Below, piece by piece: positions 33,195-45,448 of a stretch of 64,000 bases of DNA. The position numbers were made by a program, and so were the translations under genes. Position 1 is the first letter of the stretch. Every line of letters begins with the position of its first letter. The notes below the pieces were generated by a model. It saw only the letters and a program-made list of their open reading frames with translations, was not told the DNA's origin and searched no databases. Origin of the DNA: Aggregicoccus sp. 17bor-14 (GTDB taxonomy: Bacteria; Myxococcota; Myxococcia; Myxococcales; Myxococcaceae); NCBI RefSeq assembly GCF_009659535.1, contig NZ_VJZZ01000013.1, forward strand, positions 117,633-181,632. Reading direction: 5' to 3'.

Positions 33195-34661
33195 TCACAG
33201 CGAGAGCCCCGCGGCCACGCTGACGGTGGGCTTGCCGGTGAGCGGCGCACGCGCCACGTCCACGCCGAGCGCCGGCACCGCCACGTTGTGCAGGTAGATG
33301 CGCATCCCCAACCCCGGCGCCGCGTACGAGGTGGACGTTCCCTGCCAGCGCGCCACCCCCACGTCCAGGAAGGCCTGCGCGGTGAGGGTGCCCCAGCGCG
33401 GGCGCCACAGCGGCACCTGGTACTCGCTCGCCAGGCTCGCCGCCTCCGAGGCCCACAGCCCGCCCTGCACGAAGCCGCGCGTGCCCGGGCGCCCACCGAG
33501 CTGCAGCGCGTCCAGCACCGGGTCTCCGTGCGAGACGTCGAAGGCGCCGGTGAAGCTGAGCGCGTGGTCGCGGAAGGCCGACAGCGTGTAGCTCGCGGCG
33601 AGCGACAGCTGGCGGTAGGGGCGCATCGAGCCCAGCGCGGAGAGCGCCTCGCGCAGGCGCGCGCGCACCGCGAGCCCCTCGTTGAAGTAGACGCGGTAGT
33701 CCTGCCCCGCCCAGTCCAGCGCGAGCTGCGGGCCGTAGGCCTCGCTGCGCCCCGGAGGCGGCGCGCCGTCCGGCAGTTGCGCGGTGCGGTTGACGAGCGC
33801 GAAGCCGCCCGCGGCCACGTTGAGCTCGGGCGTGAGCTGGTAGCCCACGAGGCCGCCCGCATCCAGGCGCCGGTCGGTGTAGCGGTCCAGCGTCACGTCC
33901 GCGGGCACGTGCTCGCGGTCCGTGTCCGCGTAGAGCGCGGTGAGGCTCGTGGTCCAGCGGGTGCCGCGGATGCCCGGGTCGCGGTAGAGGCCGAAGAGCG
34001 AGCCGCCGCGGTTGGAGTAGGAGCCGCCCAGCACCAACAGCTTGCGCAGCCCCAGAAGGTTGGACTCCACCGCATAGAGGCCCACCGCCCAGCGCCCCTC
34101 CGAGCGCGAGTAGAAGGGGATGGGCAGCAGCGTCCAGCGCTCCTCCACCTGCACGTGCAGCACCGCGCCCGCGCCCTCCGGCCGCAGCTCCACGCGCGCC
34201 GAGCGGAAGAGGCGCAGGTTGAGCAGCCGCCGCTCCAGCTCCGCCGGCGCGCCGGGCTCCAGCGCGTCGCCCTCGCTCACCCGCATCGCCTGGCGAATCA
34301 CCGAGGTGCGCGTGCGCGCGTTGCCCGCGACCTCGATGCGCGCGACGGTGAGCTCCACGGCGCGCTGGGCGATGCGGTCAGCGGTGGGCGCCGCAGAGGG
34401 CATCGTCGCAGCGGCAGGCACTGGCACTGCGAGCGAAGGAGCGCCACGCCCAGCGGCCGTTGGCACTGCGGGAACACGCGCGCCGGCCTCGGCGGCCGCT
34501 GGCACGGCGGGGGCGGGCGCACCCGAAGTGGAGGGCGCCGACGTCGCGGAAGAAGGTGCCCCGGAGGCCTGCGCCGCCGCGACCTCACCTGCGCGCGCCC
34601 CGGCGCCACACAGCGCACCGCTGCACGCGCACGCGAGCGCGAGGGGCCGGGCGGCGCGCAT
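33195..34661 (-). CDS. Omp85/BamA-superfamily outer-membrane protein
   Basis: A 488-residue exported barrel protein. After a signal sequence and a long Ala/Pro/Ser linker (to about residue 95) comes one POTRA-like domain (VARIEVAGNARTRTSVIRQA, MRVSEGDAL, LLNLRLFRSARVELRP) and then a 16-strand-type barrel with surface-antigen features (RWAVGLYAVESNLLGLRKLL; LQLGGRPGTRGFVQGGLWAS). The motif GRPGTRGF corresponds to the conserved loop-6 (V)RGF/Y of Omp85 proteins, which inserts into the barrel lumen. Single-POTRA members (TamA/Toc75-V/D15-like group) insert or translocate other envelope proteins or lipids. The ATG at 34661 follows the stop of the upstream gene by 8 bp; AGGAGAA is 13 bases ahead. 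Ends GLSL, not Phe, which is atypical for barrels. Confidence 0.85.
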   Translation of the reverse strand: MRAARPLALACACSGALCGAGARAGEVAAAQASGAPSSATSAPSTSGAPAPAVPAAAEAGARVPAVPTAAGRGAPSLAVPVPAAATMPSAAPTADRIAQRAVELTVARIEVAGNARTRTSVIRQAMRVSEGDALEPGAPAELERRLLNLRLFRSARVELRPEGAGAVLHVQVEERWTLLPIPFYSRSEGRWAVGLYAVESNLLGLRKLLVLGGSYSNRGGSLFGLYRDPGIRGTRWTTSLTALYADTDREHVPADVTLDRYTDRRLDAGGLVGYQLTPELNVAAGGFALVNRTAQLPDGAPPPGRSEAYGPQLALDWAGQDYRVYFNEGLAVRARLREALSALGSMRPYRQLSLAASYTLSAFRDHALSFTGAFDVSHGDPVLDALQLGGRPGTRGFVQGGLWASEAASLASEYQVPLWRPRWGTLTAQAFLDVGVARWQGTSTSYAAPGLGMRIYLHNVAVPALGVDVARAPLTGKPTVSVAAGLSL

Positions 34662-34669
34662 GCGGAGGC

Positions 34670-35659
34670 TCAGTTCTCCTGGACCGACACTTCGAGCAGG
34701 CCGGGCAGTGCGGCCGCGCCCTCGCGCTGCAGCAGCGCGCGGTGCGTGTAGCTCACCGGAGAGCCGAGCAGCGGCTTGAGCATGCTGCCCAGGATGCCCA
34801 GCTCCTGCACGGGCGCGCTGCGCGAGATGAGCCCGGTGCTGCTCACCTGCCCTGCCGCCGTGAAGTCCGCGCGCCAGGAGGTGGCGGTGCCCTCGCCCTG
34901 GCGGATGATCTTCATCCCCTCCAGCGCCTGGGGCTGCTCGCCCTCGCGCCACACGTAGGCGTGGCCCAGGGCGCCCTCGGGCGTCTCGCGCGCGAGCATG
35001 ATGAGGTGCGGGCTCGCGCGCAGGGCGCGGAAGCGCACCCAGCGGCTCGCGAGCTCGGTGGGCTTCGCGGTGGAGCGGTTGTGGTCCACGTAGGCGCCGC
35101 CCTTCAGCTGCTCGGGGGCCTTGGCCACCTTGGGGCCCTCCAGCAGCACGTCCACGTCACCGAAGGGCTGGAGGATCTCCGAGCGGTAGGTGCGCCCGCT
35201 GGGCACCGTCACCTCGCCGCCCGGCGGCACCACCGGCACGAAGGCATGCGCGAAGCGCAGCTCCACCTTCTGGCCGTCCAGCGCCACGCGCAGGCCGGGG
35301 TTCTCGCCGCCGTACGCCTCGCAGGCGCCGTCGTCCATCACCAGCCGGTCCACGCCCTTGCCGTCGTCCGGCGCGTAGGCCCAGCCCTTGCGGCTCACGC
35401 GCGTCTGCGCCGTGAAGGCCTCGCGGCCCGGGCGGCGCACCACCACCCGGCACACCCCCGTGCCGCTGCCCGGCCCGATGTTGGTGAAGGCCATCTGCGC
35501 CCACAGGTAGCCGCCGTCCGAGAGGTCCACCTGGAAGGTGAAGTTCTCGCTCCAGGTGTCGGCCGGGTCGAAGTGGGTCTGCAGCGGGCCTGCGAGGGCA
35601 GACCCGGCCGGAGCGAGCAGCAGGACGGCCAGGAGCTTCAGTGCGGCGAGTGGGCGCAT
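34670..35659 (-). CDS. Secreted lipocalin-like (AttH/CrtC/Svf1 superfamily) protein
   Basis: A 329-residue exported protein with signal peptide LAALKLLAVLLLAPAGSALA. The mature chain is beta-rich in two related halves: half 1 opens with ADTWSENFTFQVDLSDGGYL and WAQMAFTNIGPGSGTGVCRV and half 2 with RWVRFRALRASPHLIMLARE. The pattern (WSE near the start, a Gly-rich second strand, PSGRTYRSEILQPFGDVDV later) resembles the double-lipocalin fold of Svf1, AttH and CrtC-type hydratases, which bind hydrophobic molecules such as carotenoids or lipids. That family call is tentative. Position within an efflux/outer-membrane operon (50 bp from TolC, 8 bp from Omp85) suggests a periplasmic carrier of the operon's lipid-like substrate. 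Start is the ATG at 35659; an earlier ATG adds a non-signal leader. Confidence 0.6.
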   Translation of the reverse strand: MRPLAALKLLAVLLLAPAGSALAGPLQTHFDPADTWSENFTFQVDLSDGGYLWAQMAFTNIGPGSGTGVCRVVVRRPGREAFTAQTRVSRKGWAYAPDDGKGVDRLVMDDGACEAYGGENPGLRVALDGQKVELRFAHAFVPVVPPGGEVTVPSGRTYRSEILQPFGDVDVLLEGPKVAKAPEQLKGGAYVDHNRSTAKPTELASRWVRFRALRASPHLIMLARETPEGALGHAYVWREGEQPQALEGMKIIRQGEGTATSWRADFTAAGQVSSTGLISRSAPVQELGILGSMLKPLLGSPVSYTHRALLQREGAAALPGLLEVSVQEN

Positions 35660-35709
35660 GACGCGGGCTCCGATGTGCAGCCGAATTCGGGGTTGCTCCA
35701 GAAACACCG

Positions 35710-37245
35710 CTAGCGGGCGGCGGTGTCACCCTGCGTGGGGTCGAAGAGCCCCACGGCGCGCGCCAGCGCGAGGCGGGCGAGGCGCACGTTGAGCGCCTCG
35801 TTCACCGCGGTGAGCTCCGCGCCGGAGAGGCTGGTGTTCGCGTCCGTCACCTCGAGGTAGGTGGCCACGCCCGCCTCGAAGTTGTTCTTCACCAGCTGGG
35901 CGCTCTCGCGCGCGAGCTTCACCTGCTCGTCCGCCTTCACCTGGTTCGCCTCGGCGCTCTCGAGGTCGAGCCGCGCGCGGCGCACCTCGTCGCGCACCCG
36001 CTCCTCGTTCGCGCGCTGGGTGGCCTTGGCCTCGGCGATGCGGCCGTTGGCCTCGCGCAGCTGGGCCTCGCGCAGGCCGCCGTCGAAGATCTTCCACTGC
36101 ACGCCCAGGCCGATGTTCCAGCTGGTGCTCGCGCCGGTGAAGCCCGCCGAGTTGCTCGCGAGGAAGGCGCCGGTGGCCACCACGCTGGGCAGGTAGCGCG
36201 CGGTGACGCGCTGGCGCTGCCCGTACGCGAGCTGCACGCCGGTGCGCGCGGCCGCGAGGTCCGGCCGCTGGTCCAGCGCGGTCTTCTCCGCCTGCGCGGC
36301 GTCCTTCGCCTGCTCGGGCACGGGCACACCCTCGCCCGAGGGGGGCGCCACGTCGAAGTCCACCGGGCGGCCCAGCAGCGCCGCGAGGCTGCTCTTCGCG
36401 GCCTCGTAGGAGTTGCGGCTGCGCACCAGGTCCTGCTCGGCGCGGGTGCGGTCCAGGCTCGCGCGCAGCACGGCGATCTTCGCCACGTCGCCCACGCTGA
36501 AGCGCGCCTGCGCGTCCTTCTCGAAGCCGCGGCGCACCTCGAGCAACTGCTCCTGCACCGCGATGCTCTCGCGCAGGGAGGCCGCGCCCAGGTACGCGCG
36601 CGCCACGCCGAAGAGCAGCTCGCGCCGCACGTTCTCCACGGTGAGCTCGCTCACCTTCTCCGCGAGGTAGGCGTTCTTGATGGCGGGGAAGAGCTCGGGC
36701 ACGAAGATGCCCTGGCTCGCAGTGAGCTGCCCGGCGAGCTGGTTGCGCTTCTGGATGGGGATGCTGAGGAAGTCCGAGCCCACGGCCTCGAAGTTGGTGG
36801 GCGTGCCCGCGGGGTTGTTCGGGCCCACCGGCTGGTTCGGGTCGTTGGGCGCGCTGGTGGGGGCGCCCGTGTCGCGCACGACGTAGCGCGTGGGCTGGGT
36901 GAGCGTGGCCTCGGTGGAGTTGTGGGTGAGGCCTCCCTGGGCCTGCACCTGCGGCAGGTAGCCGCTCCAGGCCTGCGCGCCCAGCGTCTGCGCCTGGCGC
37001 AGGCGCGCGCGCGCCGCCTCCAGGTCCGGGTTCTGCCGCTCGGCCTGCATCAGCGCGGTCTCGAAGGAGAGCACCGGCAGGGCCGCGGGGGGAATGGTCG
37101 CGCGGGTCGTGGGCTGCTCGCTCGCGGGGCCCTGGGCGGCCGGGGCCTGCGCCGCCGCGGGGGGCTGCTGCTGCGCGGCCGGGGCTCGAGGGGCGACGGG
37201 CGCCTGGGAGAGCAGCGCGCCGAGCAGGAGGGAGGGGGTCATCAT
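35710..37245 (-). CDS. TolC-family outer-membrane efflux channel
   Basis: A 511-residue outer-membrane efflux protein. The start MMTPSLLLGALLSQAPVAP is a weak signal sequence followed by a Gln/Ala/Pro-rich stretch to about residue 55. The two OEP repeats follow: LSFETALMQAERQNPDLEAA and ARLRQAQTLGAQAWSGYLPQ (repeat 1), and QAEKTALDQRPDLAAARTGV with GQRQRVTARYLPSVVATGAF (repeat 2). The periplasmic helical barrel is shown by long Ala/Glu/Arg helices such as TQRANEERVRDEVRRARLDL. Together with the adaptor and RND pump upstream it completes a tripartite export system spanning the envelope. The gene is 55 bp from MarR and 50 bp from the lipocalin-like gene, so all are probably co-transcribed. Confidence 0.94.
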   Translation of the reverse strand: MMTPSLLLGALLSQAPVAPRAPAAQQQPPAAAQAPAAQGPASEQPTTRATIPPAALPVLSFETALMQAERQNPDLEAARARLRQAQTLGAQAWSGYLPQVQAQGGLTHNSTEATLTQPTRYVVRDTGAPTSAPNDPNQPVGPNNPAGTPTNFEAVGSDFLSIPIQKRNQLAGQLTASQGIFVPELFPAIKNAYLAEKVSELTVENVRRELLFGVARAYLGAASLRESIAVQEQLLEVRRGFEKDAQARFSVGDVAKIAVLRASLDRTRAEQDLVRSRNSYEAAKSSLAALLGRPVDFDVAPPSGEGVPVPEQAKDAAQAEKTALDQRPDLAAARTGVQLAYGQRQRVTARYLPSVVATGAFLASNSAGFTGASTSWNIGLGVQWKIFDGGLREAQLREANGRIAEAKATQRANEERVRDEVRRARLDLESAEANQVKADEQVKLARESAQLVKNNFEAGVATYLEVTDANTSLSGAELTAVNEALNVRLARLALARAVGLFDPTQGDTAAR

Positions 37246-37300
37246 AGGAGAGGCGGTCCTTCGGAAAGGTGGCAGGCCGTGTCTAGCAAGCCTGGGGAGA

Positions 37301-37815
37301 CTAGGGATCGGTGGCGGTCTTGGACCCGGGGGTAGCGCCCGCGGCGCACGCCACGGAGGCGCGCGCCTTGAGCCGCTGCACCAGGCGCTGCAGCAGCCCG
37401 AAGAGGGCGCAGCGGTCGTCCGGCTCGAGGAAGGAGAGCAGCTGGTCCAGCCCGTCGTTCATGTGGCTGCGCATCTGGGCGTAGAGCTCCTGGCCCTTCG
37501 CCGTGAGGTGGGCGCTCACCGCGCGCCGGTCCTCCGCGGAGCGCAGCCGCTCCACCAGCCCCATCGTCTCGAGCCGGTCGATGACGCCGGTGATGGTCTT
37601 CTCGGTGATGCCGGCGCGCCGCGCGAGCACGCCCATGGTGAGCGCGCCCTCCTCCCCCAGCCAGAGAATCGTGTGGGCCTGGGGGTGGGTGAGCTGCAGG
37701 TCCTCGCACAGCGTGCCGATGGGGTCGCGCAGCGAGCGGTGGCGCCCCAGGTCCACCAGCAGCTCGTGCAGCTGCTGGGCGTCCGCGCTGGGGCGGGGAG
37801 CTGTGTCGTCCTTCA

Positions 37816-37819
<4 letters not shown>
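37301..37819 (-). CDS. MarR-family regulator of the efflux operon
   Basis: A 172-residue winged-helix repressor-type protein. The DNA-binding domain runs about 45-130: LTHPQAHTILWLGEEGALTM, VLARRAGITEKTITGVIDRL (recognition helix), GLVERLRSAEDRRAVSAHLT (wing with the DRR signature of MarR proteins). A C-terminal dimerisation helix pair and a Cys/Ala/Ser tail (ASVACAAGATPG) follow. It sits inside the operon between pump and channel; its ATG overlaps the pump's stop codon (ATGA at 37816-37819), giving translational coupling. MarR proteins are usually displaced by phenolic or lipophilic ligands, so it probably reports the efflux substrate and represses the operon promoter at the 42275-42297 palindrome. 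Confidence 0.92.
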
Positions 37820-40986
<3,167 letters not shown>

Positions 40987-41016
40987 GTGCGTGCGTCCGG
41001 AGAAGTCAGAAGAGGG

Positions 41017-42183
41017 TTACTGCACGACCTGCAGCGCCGTGCCGTCCTGCAAGGGGAGGCTCGCGTCGGCGACCACCTGGTCCTTCGCCTCGAGGCCCGC
41101 GAGCACGCGCACGTAGCCGGGCAGCACGCGCTGCACCTTCACGTCGCGGCGCACCGCCTTGCCGTCCTGCACCACCCACACGTAGCCCTGCTCCCCCTTC
41201 GCGCTCACCGCCTGCGCCGGGAGGAAGAGGCCCGCGGAGAGGGCGGGAGCGGCGTCCTTGGAGCCTGCGCCGTCCGTGCCGAGCGCCGCGCTGAAATCCA
41301 GCTCGGCGAGGGCGCCGGCGCGCAGCACGGTGCCGTCCTTGCTGGGCAGCACGTCCGCGAGCACCTCCACGGTGCGGCTCTGCGGGTCGATGACCGCGCC
41401 CAGGTTCCTCACCTTCGCGCTGAAGCGCGCGCCGGAGGGGTTGAGCGTGCCCTGCACCACGCTGCCCACCTTCACGCGGTCCACCACCGCCTCGGGCACC
41501 AGCGCGCGCACCTCGAGCGAGTCGGTGTCCACGAGGCCGAAGATGGCCGTGGGCGGGGTCATGGCGACGTAGTCACCCACGTTCTTGTTGCGCGCCGTGA
41601 TGACGCCGTCGAAGGGGGCGTAGATGCCGGTGTCGCGCAGCAGCTCCTCGGCGTTCTTCAGCGCCGCGGCCGCCTGGGCGGCCTGCGCGGTGGCCTGGCG
41701 GAAGCCCACCTCCGCCTTGTCCAGCCCCGCGCGCGCGAGGCTGCCGCCGGTGGCCAGCGTGCGGGCGCGCTGCACCTCGGTGGTGGCGCCGTCCAGCGAC
41801 GCGTCCGCCGCCGCCTTCGCCGCGCGCGCCTGCTCCACCGCGATGCGCACGTTGCTGGTGTCCAGCTGCGCGAGCAGCTGACCCTTCTTCACCCGGTCGC
41901 CGACCTTCACCTTCACCAGCGTGAGCGTGCCGCTCGCCTGCGCGCTGAGCGTGGCCTCCTGCTTCGAGCGCACCGTGCCGGTCGCCTGCAGCACGCTGGC
42001 CTCCAGCTTCGTCGCCGGGGTGAGCGCGCGCACGCCCACCGCGCTGCTCGCCTGCGCGCTCGCCGCCGCCGCGTCCGCCGGGGGCAGCGCCGGCTTCTCG
42101 CCGCGCCCACAGCCCGCCGCGCCCACGCCGACCATCACCACCGCCGCCGCCAGCACTGCCTTCACACCCACGCTCTTGCTCAC
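41017..42183 (-). CDS. RND efflux periplasmic adaptor (membrane fusion lipoprotein)
   Basis: A 388-residue HlyD/AcrA-type adaptor. The lipoprotein signal ends VVMVGVGAAGCGRG, Cys25 in lipobox GAAGC anchoring it to the inner membrane. Biotinyl-lipoyl-like half-motif 1 QATGTVRSKQEATLSAQASG and KVGDRVKKGQLLAQLD; a helical hairpin rich in Ala (VEQARAAKAAADASLDGATT); half-motif 2 APFDGVITARNKNVGDYVAM; then the beta-barrel and membrane-proximal domains (VVQGTLNPSGARFSAKVRNL, GYVWVVQDGKAVRRDVKVQR). It links the pump (gene 30 bp downstream) to TolC. The GTG at 42183 is the first gene of the operon; a GCAGAGA stretch serves as a weak ribosome site. The presumed promoter and operator lie about 75-115 bases upstream. 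Confidence 0.93.
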   Translation of the reverse strand: MSKSVGVKAVLAAAVVMVGVGAAGCGRGEKPALPPADAAAASAQASSAVGVRALTPATKLEASVLQATGTVRSKQEATLSAQASGTLTLVKVKVGDRVKKGQLLAQLDTSNVRIAVEQARAAKAAADASLDGATTEVQRARTLATGGSLARAGLDKAEVGFRQATAQAAQAAAALKNAEELLRDTGIYAPFDGVITARNKNVGDYVAMTPPTAIFGLVDTDSLEVRALVPEAVVDRVKVGSVVQGTLNPSGARFSAKVRNLGAVIDPQSRTVEVLADVLPSKDGTVLRAGALAELDFSAALGTDGAGSKDAAPALSAGLFLPAQAVSAKGEQGYVWVVQDGKAVRRDVKVQRVLPGYVRVLAGLEAKDQVVADASLPLQDGTALQVVQ

Positions 42184-42258
42184 GGTCTCTGCTCACTTCG
42201 GCCCGGCGGCCAGACGGCGCCTGGGCCTGAAAAAAGGGGCTCCACTACCCGGAGCAGA

Positions 42259-42286
42259 GATATACCCAGGTGACGATAGTCCGCAA
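42259..42286 (-). promoter_or_regulatory. Probable promoter of the efflux operon
   Basis: Reading on the minus strand, TTGCGG (42286-42281) and TATATC (42264-42259) form a sigma-70-type -35/-10 pair with a 16-base spacer. The -35 hexamer lies inside the 42275-42297 palindrome, so a bound repressor would block polymerase. The distance to the adaptor GTG leaves a leader of about 70 bases. Confidence 0.5.
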
Positions 42287-42297
42287 TGCGGATTATC
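42275..42297. promoter_or_regulatory. 23-bp palindrome, likely MarR operator
   Basis: GATAGTCCGCA, a single central A, and TGCGGATTATC make an inverted repeat whose arms match at 10 of 11 positions. The size and A+T-tipped arms fit a MarR-dimer site. It lies in front of the adaptor gene and no similar sequence is visible before the other genes of the operon. A second, weaker inverted repeat (GGGTAT...ATACCC, about 42306-42325) lies further upstream. Confidence 0.7.
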
Positions 42298-42439
42298 TTG
42301 AGAGCGGGTATACGAAGGGCATACCCCGCCCAAGGCGTTGATTTGACTGGGTTGGATGAATGGTGGGCAGGCGAGCGGGCGGGCGGTTGACGGCGGCTCG
42401 CCTGGCGACGGGAGGGCTGTCACGCAGCTTCGCCCGGCA

Positions 42440-42472
42440 CCCTCACCCCGACCCTCTCCCAGGGGGAGAGGG
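42440..42472. repeat. 33-bp dispersed repeat with perfect hairpin (copy B)
   Basis: CCCTCACCCCGA followed by CCCTCTCCC-AGG-GGGAGAGGG, a perfect 9-bp stem with a 3-base loop. One base differs from the inverted copy at 27961-27993. It ends six bases before the stop of the hybrid kinase gene on the minus strand and could act as its terminator. Confidence 0.75.
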
Positions 42473-42477
42473 AGGAC

Positions 42478-45228
42478 TCAGGCGCGGGGGAGGCGCACGG
42501 TGAAGCGGGTGCCGTCCGCGCTGTCCGAGGTGCAGTCGATGCGCCCGCCGTGGGCGCTCACGATGCGCTCCACGATGAAGAGCCCCAGCCCCAGGCTCTT
42601 GCGCGGGTTGGACTCCTGGCTCGGCGCGCCGCGCTTGAAGGGCTCGAAGAGGTCGGGGCGCACGTCGTCGGGGATGGGCTCCCCGGTGTTGTGCACCTCG
42701 AGCACCACGGCATCCGCTTCGCCGCGCGTGGAGACGCTCACGGGCGTGTCCGCGGGGCTGTAGGCGAGCGCGTTGCCCAGCAGGTTCGCCACCACCTGCG
42801 CGAGGCGGTCCCCGTCGAAGCGGCCGCCGCCGTCCCCCTCCGAGCGGAAGCGCAGCTCGCGCGCGGGGTGGCTCGCCTGGTGCTCCTCCACCACCGTGCG
42901 CGCCAGCTCGTGCACGTCCACCGGCCGGCGGTGCACCGGGATGCCGCCGCCCAGGCGCGCCTGGGTGAGGTCCAGCAGGTCGTGCGTGATGCGGGTCGCG
43001 CGCTCGGCGCTCTGGATGATGCGGCCCACCGGCTTGAGCGCGCGCTCGTCCGTCACGCGCGTGCGCAGCACGGCGGCGCTCATCAGGATGGCGGAGAGCG
43101 GGTTGCGCAGGTCGTGGCCCACGATGCCGAGCAGCTGCTGCTCGAACTCGCTGCGCGCGCGCTGCTCGGCCTCCTCCTGCTTCTGCCGGGTGATGTCCTG
43201 CTGCGTGCCCACGAAGCGCACCGGGCGCCCGGCCTCGAAGAGGCAGCGCCCCAGCGCGCGCAGCCAGCGCACCTGACCGGCCGCCGGGAGCACCACGCGG
43301 AACTCGCACGCGTACTCGCCGCCACCCGCCGGGTCGAAGGCGCGCTCGTAGTCGCGGTGCACGCGCGCGCGGTCCTCCGGGTGCAGGCGCGAGAGGAACA
43401 TCTCGTAGTCCACCGGCACGTCCGGCGCGAAGCCGAACATGGCCTTGCAGCGCGCATCCCAGGTGAGCTGGTTCGCGTGCACGTCGAAGTGCCAGGTGCC
43501 CAGGGCCGCCGTGTCCAGCGCGAGCTCGAGCTGGCTCGCGTTCGTGCGCAGCTCGCTGAACAGCCGCGCGTTCTCCACCGCGAGCGCGGCGCGGCTGGCG
43601 AGCGCCTGGAGGAAGCTCAGGTCCTCCGCGTCGAAGGGGACGGCGCTCTCCTGCCCGCGCATCGCGTGCATCACGCCCACCAGCCGCCCCTGGCGAAAGA
43701 GCGGGAGCACGATGAGGCTGTGCACGGGATAGCGCTCGGCGTAGGGCGTGAGCTCCCGCTTCATGCTCGCCTGCAGCTGCGCGGTGTCCACCCGGGGGAT
43801 GAGCACGGGCCGCCCCGTCTGCGCGACCACGCCCGCCAGGCCCTCGCCCATCGCGGGCGGGTGCGCGCGCATGAGCTGGGCGAGCAGCGCCGCGTCCGTC
43901 GGGTCCGGGCTGTGGTTCGCGACGAGGTCCAGGCGCCGCCCGTTGGCCGAGAGCACGCTGACCATGGTGCGGCACGCGAGCTGCTCGGAGGCCTGGCGCG
44001 CGAGGGTCTGCAGCACCGAGCGCAGGTCCAGCTCCGCCTCGCTCACCGCCTGCGAGGCCTCGGCGAGCAGCTTCATGCGCGCCTCGGCCGCCTGCGCCTC
44101 CTCGCGCGCGTGGCGCTCGGCGGCGTAGAGGCGGCCGCGCTCGAAGGCCTGCGCGCACTGCTGGCCGAGCGACTGCATCAGGTCCAGCTCGAGCGCGCTG
44201 AAGCGGCGCGGCTCGGCGAACACGAAGCCCAGCGCCCCCAGCGGCCGGCCCTCCACCCACAGCGGCAGGCTCGCCCACGCACCCGTGAGGGTGATGTCCT
44301 GGGTGCGCGGGATGTGCGGATAGCGCCGCTCGCGCTCCTCGGGGGTCTCCAGCAGCACGGGCTCGCCGGTGCGCGCCGCGTCCGCGATGGGCACCGGCGT
44401 GTCCACGGAGAAGCGGCGGTAGAAGTCCTGGGTGGGCGCGTCGATGCCGAGCGTGCCCACGATCTCCAGCTCGCGCCCGTCCGGGGTGAAGCGCACCACG
44501 CTGGCCAGGATGGCGCCCAGCGCGCGGCGCCCCTGCTCCATCACCACCTCAGCCACCTGCTCGGGGGTGAGCGCGCCGGAGAGCGCCGCGCTCACGCTCT
44601 TGAGCCGCGCCACGTGCTGGGTCGCGAGCTCCGCCTCTTGCGCCGCGCGCCGCTCCTGCTCGCGCAGCGCGAGCGCCTGGCGGCGCACCTGCTCGCGCGC
44701 GCGGTACAGCTCCACGAACACGCCCACCTTCGAGCGGAGGATCTCCGGCACGTAGGGCTTCTGCAGGAAGTCCACGGCGCCTTGCGCGTAGCCGGCCACC
44801 ACCTGCGCGTCGTCGCGCCCGTAGGCGGTGAGGAAGATGATGGGCACGTGGCGCGTCTTCTCGCGCCCCTTGATGAGCTGCGCCGTCTCGAAGCCGCTCA
44901 GGCCCGCCATCTGCACGTCCAGCAGGATGACGGCGTAGTCCTCCTTGAGCAGCGCCCGCAGCGCCTCCTCGCCGCTCTCCACCTTGTGCAGCCGCGCCCC
45001 CAGCGGCTCGAGCACCGCCTCCAGCGCGAGCAGGTTCGCCGGGTTGTCGTCCACCAGCAGCACGCTCGCCTCGCCGCCGCCCCCGCCCGCGCGCGGCTCC
45101 CCCGAGGCCTCGCGCTCGGGCTCGGCCGTGCGCGCGGCGGCGGCCGAGAGCGGGCGCCCGGCGACAGGCGTACGCCAGCCGGCGCGCGGGGGCAGCGCGG
45201 GGAGCTTGGGGCGCGAGGGCCTAGCCAC
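42478..45228 (-). CDS. Large hybrid kinase: receiver-GAF-GAF-PAS-HisKA-HATPase
   Basis: A 916-residue soluble signalling protein. A basic, Pro/Ala-rich leader (about 1-52) precedes a receiver (SVLLVDDNPANLLALEAVLE; phospho-Asp in YAVILLDVQMAGLSGFE; VPIIFLTAYGRDD; DFLQKPYVPEI). GAF 1 at about 215-370 (RALGAILASVVRFTPDGREL; SLPLWVEGRPLGALGFVFAE), GAF 2 at about 395-550 (ACRTMVSVLSANGRRLDLVA; HSLIVLPLFRQGRLVGVMHA), PAS at about 555-680 (AALGTWHFDVHANQLTWDAR; AGQVRWLRALGRCLFEAGRP). Kinase core: LLGIVGHDLRNPLSAILMSA, VVANLLGNALAYSPA, SLGLGLFIVERIVSAHGG. The H-box HDLRNP links it to the kinase at 6487 rather than the HELKTP kinases. GTG start at 45228. It lies 295 bp upstream of the efflux operon but is not obviously part of it. 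Confidence 0.9.
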   Translation of the reverse strand: MARPSRPKLPALPPRAGWRTPVAGRPLSAAAARTAEPEREASGEPRAGGGGGEASVLLVDDNPANLLALEAVLEPLGARLHKVESGEEALRALLKEDYAVILLDVQMAGLSGFETAQLIKGREKTRHVPIIFLTAYGRDDAQVVAGYAQGAVDFLQKPYVPEILRSKVGVFVELYRAREQVRRQALALREQERRAAQEAELATQHVARLKSVSAALSGALTPEQVAEVVMEQGRRALGAILASVVRFTPDGRELEIVGTLGIDAPTQDFYRRFSVDTPVPIADAARTGEPVLLETPEERERRYPHIPRTQDITLTGAWASLPLWVEGRPLGALGFVFAEPRRFSALELDLMQSLGQQCAQAFERGRLYAAERHAREEAQAAEARMKLLAEASQAVSEAELDLRSVLQTLARQASEQLACRTMVSVLSANGRRLDLVANHSPDPTDAALLAQLMRAHPPAMGEGLAGVVAQTGRPVLIPRVDTAQLQASMKRELTPYAERYPVHSLIVLPLFRQGRLVGVMHAMRGQESAVPFDAEDLSFLQALASRAALAVENARLFSELRTNASQLELALDTAALGTWHFDVHANQLTWDARCKAMFGFAPDVPVDYEMFLSRLHPEDRARVHRDYERAFDPAGGGEYACEFRVVLPAAGQVRWLRALGRCLFEAGRPVRFVGTQQDITRQKQEEAEQRARSEFEQQLLGIVGHDLRNPLSAILMSAAVLRTRVTDERALKPVGRIIQSAERATRITHDLLDLTQARLGGGIPVHRRPVDVHELARTVVEEHQASHPARELRFRSEGDGGGRFDGDRLAQVVANLLGNALAYSPADTPVSVSTRGEADAVVLEVHNTGEPIPDDVRPDLFEPFKRGAPSQESNPRKSLGLGLFIVERIVSAHGGRIDCTSDSADGTRFTVRLPRA

Positions 45229-45448
45229 CCACGGCTCCGCTCTGCCGCGGCGGGCGCATCGTCAGGACGTGGCGGGGGAGCGCCGGGCAGGGCATGCGGT
45301 CCTTCGAATACCGGGCGGCCGCCGCCTCCACAACGGCGGACACGCCGTCCGGAGCGCCATCGCTCGCAAACCAGGCAGCCAGGCGCCGCGACCTGTTCGC
45401 TGCGCGACAGCCGCCCGCCGGGAGCCGCCGGCGCGCGGCGTGGGTGGA

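Noticed and set aside
42193..42423. 76-codon minus-strand frame upstream of the adaptor gene
   Set aside because: It covers the palindrome and probable promoter, is Pro/Ser-rich, and lacks a ribosome site.
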